From positions 1 to 35,358 of the forward strand of contig NZ_AUFG01000040.1 in the NCBI RefSeq assembly GCF_000426385.1: 35,358 nucleotides of DNA. The letters are read 5' to 3'. Each line of letters begins with the position of its first letter. Position 1 is the first letter of the stretch. The translations under genes and the position numbers were made by a program. Source of the DNA: Arsenicicoccus bolidensis DSM 15745 (GTDB lineage: Bacteria; Actinomycetota; Actinomycetes; Actinomycetales; Dermatophilaceae). The notes beneath the pieces are model-generated. The model made no database searches, was not told the DNA's origin, and saw only the letters and a list, made by a program, of their open reading frames with translations. Of this stretch, positions 25,176 to 32,044 are shown piece by piece.

Positions 25176-26654
25176 TCAGGCGCTGATGCAGCTCCTATCG
25201 CGTCCGGCGGCCTTGGCGGCATACAGGGAGGCGTCGGCGCGCCCGATGACGTCCTCGGCGGTGTCCCCGGCCCGCAGGCTCGTGATCCCCGCCGAGAAGG
25301 TCTGGCCGCGCGGCGTCGCGCGGCGCATCCGCTGCAGGACCGCGCGGGTCTCGGCCACGGTGCCCTCGGGCATGATGACGACGAACTCCTCACCGCCGTA
25401 GCGGAAGAGCATGTCTCCCGGGCCGATCACCGACGCCCAGGACAGGCCGGCGGCCCGGAGCAGGCGGTCGCCCTGGAGGTGCCCGTGGGTGTCGTTGAAG
25501 CTCTTGAAGTGGTCCAGGTCGAGCAGGGCCACGGTGAGGCCGGCGAGACGCCCCTGCTCCACCTGCCCAATGCTGTCGTGCAGCAGCCGCATCCCCGCCC
25601 GCCGGTTGGGGAGCTGGGTGAGCTCGTCGGTGCGCGCGGTCTGCTCGAGCTCGTTGGCCTGCCTCTCGAGGCGGCGCACGAGGATCAGGACGCGTACGCA
25701 GACGAGGACGACCATCACCGCGGTGCCCACGAGCGACAGCACGACCGACGAGGGCGTCGACGGGGCGCGGCCGACCATGGTCTGCACCGCGATGGTCATC
25801 ATCGGCGCCACCAGGGCCCCCACCATCATCAGCACCCCGGAGCGCGACACCCGCGAGCTGGGCTCGCGCACCGGGCGGCCGGACAGGACGGCGGCGGCGG
25901 CGAGGAGCACGGACTGCACCATCCACAGCGCCGGGGGCCAGTACCACGTGTCCGTGAGGCCCACCACGAAGTAGCCGAACCAGATGTCGGCGACGACGTC
26001 GACCATGGCCGACAGCGCCAGCGCGCGCGTGCACCACTCGTGCGCGGACCGGGCGCTCAGCACCGCCACGGCGCCGGCGATCGCGAGCACATCGCACAGC
26101 GGGTAGGAGCTCACCAGCAGGGATCGCAGGTCGCTGCCCCCCGGGGCGAGCAGGATCTGCTGGCCGATGAGCAGCCACCACACGACCGACAGGCTCACGG
26201 CGCACAGCACCACGTCGAGGACGACCGCCGCTCCGGCGACGATTCCCTCCCGGCGCGCCATGCCCACGAGGGCGGCGAACAGGCACAGGTAGGACAGGAT
26301 CCCGACGAGCGAGGTGGAGGACCAGCTGTCCAGGCTGACGGACCGGACGGCCTGGACGGCGACCACGACGTCGCCCACCAGCCACAGCAGCATCGCCGCG
26401 AGCAGCAGTCGCCGCTCGCCCCGGAATGCCGGTCGGGTGCGCGCGACCCCGTAGGCGAACACGGCCGTGGACAGCACCCGCGAACCGACGTAGGCGGCCC
26501 CCTGGGCCTCCGGGGTCCCGACGACCCAGTAGATCCCCTGCGCGACGACGAGCACGAGGGCCAGCAGGCCCAGGGCGAGCGCGTCCTGCCGTCGCCGGCG
26601 CAGGCTCCCGGCGCGCTCGTAGGAGCTGGGGCCGACCTCGACGCGGGCGCTCAC
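25176..26654 (-). CDS. Membrane diguanylate cyclase (GGDEF), 492 aa
   Basis: About 320 residues of roughly ten membrane helices followed by a GGDEF domain. The active site is RYGGEEFVVIMP (GGEEF, 420-424), preceded by LDLDHFKSFNDTHGH, which holds the metal-binding Asp and substrate residues, so it should make c-di-GMP. No RxxD inhibitory site precedes the motif. The membrane part shares YPLxD, SARSAH and ALWMVQS with its upstream neighbour. GTG at 26654 overlaps the neighbour's stop (GTGA), so the two are coupled. What the membrane domain senses is unknown. Confidence 0.92.
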   Translation of the reverse strand: MSARVEVGPSSYERAGSLRRRRQDALALGLLALVLVVAQGIYWVVGTPEAQGAAYVGSRVLSTAVFAYGVARTRPAFRGERRLLLAAMLLWLVGDVVVAVQAVRSVSLDSWSSTSLVGILSYLCLFAALVGMARREGIVAGAAVVLDVVLCAVSLSVVWWLLIGQQILLAPGGSDLRSLLVSSYPLCDVLAIAGAVAVLSARSAHEWCTRALALSAMVDVVADIWFGYFVVGLTDTWYWPPALWMVQSVLLAAAAVLSGRPVREPSSRVSRSGVLMMVGALVAPMMTIAVQTMVGRAPSTPSSVVLSLVGTAVMVVLVCVRVLILVRRLERQANELEQTARTDELTQLPNRRAGMRLLHDSIGQVEQGRLAGLTVALLDLDHFKSFNDTHGHLQGDRLLRAAGLSWASVIGPGDMLFRYGGEEFVVIMPEGTVAETRAVLQRMRRATPRGQTFSAGITSLRAGDTAEDVIGRADASLYAAKAAGRDRSCISA

Positions 26655-28129
26655 GCGATCACCATCGTGCGGGCGCGGCCCGCCTCCTTGGCGGCGTAGA
26701 GCGAGACGTCGGTGCGCGCGAGAAGCGTCTCGGACGAGTCGCCGTCGGACCAGGCGGCCAGCCCCGCGGAGAAGGTCTGGTCGTCCGGGGTCGCCGCGCG
26801 CATCCGGGCGAGGATCTTTTCGGCGTCGGCGACGGACCGGTTGGGCAGGATCACGACGAACTCCTCGCCGCCATAGCGATAGATCGACCCGTCGTCGTCC
26901 AGCACCTGGATCCAGGCGCGGGCGGACGCCCGCAGGATGCGGTCACCCTGCAGGTGGCCATGGGCATCGTTGAAGCTCTTGAAATTGTCCAGGTCGAGCA
27001 TCCCCACGGTGAGGCGGGCGCCCACCCCGGTCATGGCGGCGGCGATCGCCTCGTCCATCAGGCGCAGTCCGGCCCGCCGGTTGGCCAGGCCCGTCAGCTC
27101 GTCGGTGCGGGCGGTCCGGGCCAGCTGGTCGGACTGTTTCTCGATCCTGCGCACGAGCACCAGCACCCGGGTGGCGGCGATGAGCAGCAGCAGCAGGGTC
27201 CCCGCGAGGGTCGCGAGCACGGCCGAGGCATGCGTGTGCCGCCCGAGCGCGGACAGGACGGCCAGCACGGTGGCGGGTCCGACGAGGGCCGACACGACGA
27301 GCAGCACCCCAGCGACCGAGACCCGCGAGGCCAGCTCCCGGCCTGGTCGCCGACCGAGGACCGACGCCGTCGCGAGCAGGGTGCTCTGCACCATCCACAG
27401 CGCGTACACCCAGCGGTTGTTGGGCATCTCGCCGCTGACGTAGAGGCCGAAGCCGACGTCCGCGACGGCCCCCACCAGCATCCCCAGCACGAGCAGCCGA
27501 TAGGAGATGGCATGGGCCGAGCGGGAGCTGAGCAGCACCGCGGCCGCCGCCACGATCAGGCTGTCCCCGAGCGGATAGGCGGCGGCGAGCAGGGTCGTCG
27601 AGCGGGCCTGGTCGGGGTGCGAGAAGAGCTCTTGGCCGACGAGCAGCCACCAGCAGATCGCCAGGCTCACCACGCACGCCATCGAGTCCAGCCACAGCGC
27701 CGACCCCCGCACGAAGCCGTCCTTGCAGGCGAGGCGCACCACGCCGGCGCACATGAGCACGAAACCAGCCATGTCGAAGACCCCGGCGGGCGTCCAGTCG
27801 CCATACTCACCGAGGACGGCGATGCGCACGGCCACGGCCACCTCGGCCAGGGCCCAGACGACCATGCCGGCCAGCATCAGCCCCCAGTCCCGCCGGAATC
27901 CCGGACGGGCACGGGCGACGCCCCAGGCGAAGGTCACCACCGCGGCGACCCGCATGACGATGAAGGACACGCTCGCGACCCTTTCGTCGGAGGTCCAGTA
28001 GACGAGCTGCAGCAGCACGAACAGAGATCCGAGGACGACGAGGACCCGGTCGTCCTGTCGGAACGACCGGGACTCGGGGTCGCCGTCAGTGGTGGGCCCT
28101 GGCGGGTTGCCGGCCATGGGCTCGCGCAT
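26651..28129 (-). CDS. Membrane diguanylate cyclase (GGDEF), paralogue, 492 aa
   Basis: Same build as the downstream gene: about ten membrane helices, then a GGDEF domain with RYGGEEFVVILP (GGEEF 420-424) and LDLDNFKSFNDAHGH. No RxxD I-site. Shared membrane signatures (WWLLVGQE, AAYPLGDSL, SSRSAHA, ALWMVQS) show a tandem duplication. I start at ATG 28129, 7 nt after TAGGAT, as a leaderless gene; an in-frame ATG at 28138 falls inside that -10 and adds three residues. Confidence 0.92.
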   Translation of the reverse strand: MREPMAGNPPGPTTDGDPESRSFRQDDRVLVVLGSLFVLLQLVYWTSDERVASVSFIVMRVAAVVTFAWGVARARPGFRRDWGLMLAGMVVWALAEVAVAVRIAVLGEYGDWTPAGVFDMAGFVLMCAGVVRLACKDGFVRGSALWLDSMACVVSLAICWWLLVGQELFSHPDQARSTTLLAAAYPLGDSLIVAAAAVLLSSRSAHAISYRLLVLGMLVGAVADVGFGLYVSGEMPNNRWVYALWMVQSTLLATASVLGRRPGRELASRVSVAGVLLVVSALVGPATVLAVLSALGRHTHASAVLATLAGTLLLLLIAATRVLVLVRRIEKQSDQLARTARTDELTGLANRRAGLRLMDEAIAAAMTGVGARLTVGMLDLDNFKSFNDAHGHLQGDRILRASARAWIQVLDDDGSIYRYGGEEFVVILPNRSVADAEKILARMRAATPDDQTFSAGLAAWSDGDSSETLLARTDVSLYAAKEAGRARTMVIA

Positions 28130-28136
28130 GCCGCTC

Positions 28137-28142
28137 ATCCTA
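28137..28142 (-). promoter_or_regulatory. -10 box of leaderless cyclase operon
   Basis: TAGGAT on the minus strand, 7 nt from ATG 28129, without a Shine-Dalgarno. It would drive both cyclase genes. Confidence 0.45.
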
Positions 28143-28226
28143 GGTAGCCCACCGTGATCGCGCAGGCACGCTGAGGTGATTCACAGCAAAGAAGCGGTCA
28201 CTGCGGTGAGGTGCGGCACAACAGCG

Positions 28227-28252
28227 AGGCCCCCGACCGGAGTCGGGGGCCT
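28227..28252 (-). terminator. tRNA-Thr terminator
   Basis: Perfect 11-bp stem AGGCCCCCGAC (28227-28237) with its complement (28242-28252); on the minus strand the loop is TCCG, a UNCG-type stable tetraloop. It lies 6 bp after the tRNA 3' end. No strong T-run. Confidence 0.85.
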
Positions 28253-28258
28253 AGTCTG

Positions 28259-28332
28259 AGCCGCTTGTCGGAATCGAACCGACGACCTATTCATTACGAG
28301 TGAATCGCTCTGGCCGACTGAGCTAAAGCGGC
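28259..28332 (-). tRNA. tRNA-Thr (anticodon CGT)
   Basis: A complete cloverleaf on the minus strand: acceptor GCCGCTT/AAGCGGC, D arm GCTC/GAGC, anticodon stem ATTCA/TGAAT with loop CTCGTAA (anticodon CGT at about 28296-28298), variable loop AGGTC, and T arm GTCGG-TTCGATT-CCGAC. Discriminator U; CCA is not encoded. It reads ACG codons. Own promoter and terminator are visible. Confidence 0.97.
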
Positions 28333-28364
28333 AGGAACGTCAGCGGGCCGACGCTCGGCGCCCC

Positions 28365-28394
28365 ACTATACAGGCCGGGCAGGCGCCGACCGAA
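28365..28394 (-). promoter_or_regulatory. Predicted tRNA-Thr promoter
   Basis: TATAGT (28365-28370) is a strong -10, with TTCGGT (28389-28394) 18 nt upstream as a weak -35. It would start transcription about 25 nt before the tRNA. Confidence 0.65.
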
Positions 28395-28408
28395 TCCGTC
28401 GAGCCAGC

Positions 28409-30004
28409 TCAGCACTTCGCGCCGTCGGCCGGCACCTTGCCCTTGACGAGGTAGTCGTCGACGAGACGGTCGAGGCAGTTGTTGCCCTGCTGGTATGCCG
28501 TGTGGCCGTCGCCGTCCCGCGTCACCAGCACGCCCTTGTCGAGCTCCTTGGCGAGCGCCACGGAGTTCTCGTACGGCGTGGCGGGGTCGCGCGTCGTCCC
28601 GAGGACGAGGATGGGACCGGATCCGTTGGCGCTGATGGGGGCGGCCTTGCCGGTGGCCGGCACCGGCCAGACGCCGCACACCGCATCGCCCCACGCCATG
28701 AAGCGGCCCCAGGTCGGCGCGACGGCAAGGAAATCCTTCTCGTCCGCGGCGTACCGTGCCGCGTCCCCCGGCACGGGACGGTCCAGGCAGTTGACGGCGT
28801 TGATGGCCTGCAGCATGTTGCCGTTGTAGCTGCCGTCCGCCTGACGGTCGGCGTACTGCGTCGCGAGGCGCATGAGCCCGGAGCCGTCACCGCCCTTGGC
28901 CGCGCGCAGCGCACCGTCGAGCTCCGGCCACAGCTGGTCGGAGTACATCGGCAGCGCCAGGCCCATCGAGGCCCACCCCTCGGTCAAGGTGCCGGTGCCG
29001 ACGCCGGGCGCGGGCAGCGGCTTGGCATCGATCTGCTTGAGCAGGTCGGCGAGACCCTTCATCACCTCGTCCACCGAGCCGCCGACCGGACAGCTGCCGG
29101 TGTCGACACAGTGCTGCGCGTAGGCCCGGGTGGCGCGCTCGAACCCGGTGGCCTGCCCCAGGGCGGATTGCTTGCCGTCCTGCGCGGGGTCGATGACGCC
29201 GTCGAGCACCATCTGCCCCACGTGCTGGGGGAAGAGCCCGGCATACGTGGCGCCGAGGAAGGTCCCGTAGGACGCCCCGAAGTAGTTGAGCCGCTGGTCG
29301 CCGAGGGTGGCCCGCAGCACGTCCATGTCCTTGGCCGCCTCGACGGTGGACACGTGGGCGAGCAGATCGCCCGTGCGCTGCTTGCAGGCCTCGCCGAAGG
29401 CCTTGTTGGCGGCCATGAGCTGGCCCTGCTCGGCGGGGGTGTCCGGGGTCGGGTCGCCGCCGAGCAGGTCGTCCATCTGCCGGGGGTCCAGGCAGGTGAC
29501 CGGCTGGGACTTGGCGACGCCGCGCGGGTCGAAGCCCACGACGTCGAAGCGTCGCTGGACGTTGCCGGCCAGCGTCGGGGCGAACCAGTCGACCATGTCG
29601 ACCCCGGAGGCGCCAGGGCCCCCCGGGTTGAGCACGAGGGACCCGGTGCGCGAGCTCGACGAGGACTTCTGCCGCTTGAGCGCGAGCCGCAGCGTCGCGC
29701 CGTCGGGCTTGTCGTAGTCCACGGGCACGGTCAGCCAGCTGCACTCGAACCGGCCGCACAGCTCCCACGTCAGCTGCTGGCCGTAGTACTTCGCGAGGTC
29801 AGGGGCGTGCGAGGCGGTGGCCGTGCTCGTGGCGCTCGACCCGCTCGACCCGGTCGCGGAGGAACCGCTCGGGCTCGCGCTGCTCGGGCTGGTGGTTGCG
29901 CTCGTGCCCCCGGTCCCCGGGATGGCGCAGGCCCCGAGCAGCAGGGAGGCCGCCGCGATGGACGTGGCGGAGCGTGCGGTGCGCGACCGGCGCAGCGAGG
30001 TCAT
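28409..30004 (-). CDS. TAP-like lipoprotein hydrolase (tripeptidyl-aminopeptidase family), 531 aa
   Basis: A lipoprotein signal with LLLGAC (Cys26) is followed by a Ser/Thr-rich linker to about residue 66 and then an alpha/beta hydrolase of the secreted tripeptidyl aminopeptidase type. Catalytic residues: Ser245 in NYFGASYGTFLG, Asp473 in TRDPATPY and His501 in GDGHTAY; oxyanion region LNPGGPGASG. The C-terminus is the TAP-like domain. Several Cys could pair outside the cell. Likely releases short peptides from polypeptides at the cell surface; the exact substrate is unknown. ATG at 30004 after GAAAGG. Confidence 0.9.
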   Translation of the reverse strand: MTSLRRSRTARSATSIAAASLLLGACAIPGTGGTSATTSPSSASPSGSSATGSSGSSATSTATASHAPDLAKYYGQQLTWELCGRFECSWLTVPVDYDKPDGATLRLALKRQKSSSSSRTGSLVLNPGGPGASGVDMVDWFAPTLAGNVQRRFDVVGFDPRGVAKSQPVTCLDPRQMDDLLGGDPTPDTPAEQGQLMAANKAFGEACKQRTGDLLAHVSTVEAAKDMDVLRATLGDQRLNYFGASYGTFLGATYAGLFPQHVGQMVLDGVIDPAQDGKQSALGQATGFERATRAYAQHCVDTGSCPVGGSVDEVMKGLADLLKQIDAKPLPAPGVGTGTLTEGWASMGLALPMYSDQLWPELDGALRAAKGGDGSGLMRLATQYADRQADGSYNGNMLQAINAVNCLDRPVPGDAARYAADEKDFLAVAPTWGRFMAWGDAVCGVWPVPATGKAAPISANGSGPILVLGTTRDPATPYENSVALAKELDKGVLVTRDGDGHTAYQQGNNCLDRLVDDYLVKGKVPADGAKC

Positions 30005-30110
30005 GCGGGGCCTTTCGGGGACGAGGACGTATGCCGGGAGAGGGCCGGCGTCGTCGAGGCCCCCTGTCTCTCCCCCACGGTAGCCGTCTCGCCTGGGAGG
30101 GACGGAACTG

Positions 30111-31259
30111 TCAGCGCGGCAGTCTCAAGGACAGACACATGGCCTCGAGCGCGAGCAGCGGCGCCACGTTGCGGTCGATCCGCTCCCTCGCTGTGCCGAT
30201 CGCGTCGATCGCGTGCAGGAGGCCTTCGGGTGTGAAGGCCTGCGCCACCTGCGAGACCAACGGCCCCAGCTCGGTGTTGACCAGGGGGACTGGCGTGCCG
30301 AGCCGCAGCACCAGCGCGTCGCGATAGACGCTCATCAGGTCGACGAGCGAGCGGTCCACGACGTCGCGGGCGAAGCGGGTGGCCCGCTGCTTCTGCTCGC
30401 GCTCGAGGGCGGCCACCGCGGAGCGCACGTGCGGGGGCTGGGTGCGCGAGGCGGGGTCGGCCCCGAGCCGCTCGAGCAGCTGGCGGCGCTCGGCGGCGTC
30501 GCGGTCGGCGCTGGAGGCCCCCGACTCCTCGTCCGCGATCGAGGCGAGGTCCGCCGCCGCATCGATGGCGTCACCCACCCGGCGGATCCGCCCCGCGATG
30601 GAGACGGTCGTGTGCCGGCGCTCGCGGGCGCCGTCGTCGGTGGCGAGCCGCTTGGCGATCCCGATGTGGCTCTGGGCCGCGCGGGCGGCATACGCGGCCA
30701 TGGCCGGGTCGATGCCGTCGCGGCGCACGAGCAGCTCCGCCACGGCATCGACGGGAGGGGTCCGCAGGCGCACGTGCCGCGATCGCGAGCGCACCGTGAT
30801 GATCACGTCGTCGAGCGACGGCGCGCACAGCAGCCAGACGGTGCGCGACACCGGCTCCTCGATGACCTTGAGCAGCGCGTTGGCGGCCTGCTCGGTCAGG
30901 CGGTCGGCGTCCTCGATCACGATGACGCGGTAGCGGCCGACGGAGGGGCGGGTCGACCCGAGCCGCACCAGCTCGCGCGCCTGCTCGACGCCGATGGACA
31001 GTCCCGAGGTCGCGACCAGGGAGACGTCGGCGTGGGTGCCGTCCATGGCGGTGCGGCACTCCAGGCAGGACCCGCAGCCGCCCTCGGGGCACTGCAGGGC
31101 AGCGGCGAAGCTGCGGGCGGCCACCGAGCGGCCCGACCCGGGCGGGCCGGTGAGCAGCCAGGCGTGGGTCATGGCGTCGGGGTCGGCCACCGCCCGGCTG
31201 AGGGTGGTCACCGCCTCGGGCTGCCCGACGGTCTGCTCCCAGACGCCGGGGGCGGTCAC
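30111..31259 (-). CDS. holB: DNA polymerase III delta-prime subunit, 382 aa
   Basis: Clamp-loader subunit. After VWEQTVGQPEAV comes a P-loop-like GPPGSGRS (38-45; Lys replaced by Arg, in keeping with delta-prime not hydrolysing ATP) and a zinc module of four cysteines (Cys57, 62, 65, 68 in CPEGGCGSCLEC). VIVIEDADRLTEQAANALLKVIEEP is the clamp-loader Walker B region. Starts at GTG 31259, overlapping the tmk stop (GTGA), the standard tmk-holB pair. The C-terminal oligomerisation part is helical. Confidence 0.94.
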   Translation of the reverse strand: MTAPGVWEQTVGQPEAVTTLSRAVADPDAMTHAWLLTGPPGSGRSVAARSFAAALQCPEGGCGSCLECRTAMDGTHADVSLVATSGLSIGVEQARELVRLGSTRPSVGRYRVIVIEDADRLTEQAANALLKVIEEPVSRTVWLLCAPSLDDVIITVRSRSRHVRLRTPPVDAVAELLVRRDGIDPAMAAYAARAAQSHIGIAKRLATDDGARERRHTTVSIAGRIRRVGDAIDAAADLASIADEESGASSADRDAAERRQLLERLGADPASRTQPPHVRSAVAALEREQKQRATRFARDVVDRSLVDLMSVYRDALVLRLGTPVPLVNTELGPLVSQVAQAFTPEGLLHAIDAIGTARERIDRNVAPLLALEAMCLSLRLPR

Positions 31260-31882
31260 GAGAGCACCTCCGCCAGGCGACCGCGCACGAGGGCGTGGAT
31301 CTCGGCGGGTGCCAGGGTGGCGTCCACGACGAGGTAGCGCCCGGGCTCCGCGGCGGCGAGGTCCAGGAACCCGGACCGCACCCGGTGGTGGAAGTCGTCG
31401 GGCTCGGACTCGAGCCGGTCGTGCTCGTCGCCCCGCCGCTCGCGACCGGTGCCCGCCTCGACGTCGAGCAGCACGGTGAGGTCGGGCAGCAGCCCCTCGA
31501 CCGCCCACAGCGACAGCTGCCGCACCTCCTCGCCCGCCAGGTCGCGCCCCGCGCCCTGGTAGGCCACCGACGAGTCGAGGTAGCGGTCGGTCACCACGAC
31601 CTCGCCGCGGGCGAGGGCGGGCCGCACCACCGCGTGCACGTGGTGGGCCCGGTCGGCGGCGAAGAGCAGCGCCTCGGCCCGCGGCGACACGTCGTCCCCG
31701 TGGAGGAGCAGCCGCCGGATCTCGGCGCCGAGCTCGGAGCCCCCGGGCTCGCGCGTCAGCAGGACCGTGCGCCCCTGGGCCTCCAGCCACTCCTGCAGCA
31801 GCCGAGCCTGCGTCGACTTGCCCGCACCGTCGCCGCCCTCGAGGGCCACGAACACCCCGCGCCCACCCTGTCCCATCGTCAC
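31256..31882 (-). CDS. tmk: Thymidylate kinase, 208 aa
   Basis: Phosphorylates dTMP to dTDP. P-loop EGGDGAGKST (about 15-24), REPGGSELG, DRYLDSSVAYQGAG and the LID region RERRGDEHDRLES are all present; length is normal. The start is either GTG 31882 or ATG 31876, two codons apart; I prefer GTG because TAGGCT lies 7 nt upstream and there is no Shine-Dalgarno. Much longer readings of this frame run into the divergent gene and are not credible. Coupled to holB. Confidence 0.95.
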   Translation of the reverse strand: MTMGQGGRGVFVALEGGDGAGKSTQARLLQEWLEAQGRTVLLTREPGGSELGAEIRRLLLHGDDVSPRAEALLFAADRAHHVHAVVRPALARGEVVVTDRYLDSSVAYQGAGRDLAGEEVRQLSLWAVEGLLPDLTVLLDVEAGTGRERRGDEHDRLESEPDDFHHRVRSGFLDLAAAEPGRYLVVDATLAPAEIHALVRGRLAEVLS

Positions 31883-31889
31883 GTGCTCG

Positions 31890-31895
31890 AGCCTA
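31890..31895 (-). promoter_or_regulatory. -10 box of leaderless tmk-holB operon
   Basis: TAGGCT on the minus strand followed by 7 nt and GTG 31882. No ribosome site between them. Confidence 0.5.
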
Positions 31896-32032
31896 GAGCA
31901 GGGCGCCGACAGGGGGTCTGCCCGGCGCCCGGCTCGGTGACGCTGCGTGCCCGAGCGGCACCTCGCGGACACGGTCCGCCCCCTCCGGCGTCGCTTCCCG
32001 GTCACGGGGCAACAACGGTCGTCTCCCGGCCA

Positions 32033-32038
32033 TACCCT
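32033..32038 (+). promoter_or_regulatory. -10 box of leaderless GAF-GGDEF-EAL gene
   Basis: TACCCT, then GGACCC and GTG 32045. The 6-nt gap and absence of a Shine-Dalgarno point to a leaderless message. The divergent gap to tmk (162 bp) holds both promoters. Confidence 0.5.
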
Positions 32039-32044
32039 GGACCC

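Noticed and set aside
28139-28226. Small ORF or second tRNA next to tRNA-Thr
   Set aside because: No cloverleaf and no supported ribosome site; sequence appears to be plain spacer.
30900-31259. holB as a gamma/tau (dnaX) gene
   Set aside because: Zinc cysteines and P-loop resemble dnaX, but the P-loop Lys is Arg, the protein is short, and it is coupled to tmk, as for delta-prime.
31295-32044. N-terminal extension of the GAF-GGDEF-EAL gene and the long antisense reading of tmk
   Set aside because: Both are mirror shadows of each other's genes; GTG 32045 and GTG 31882 have proper -10 spacing.
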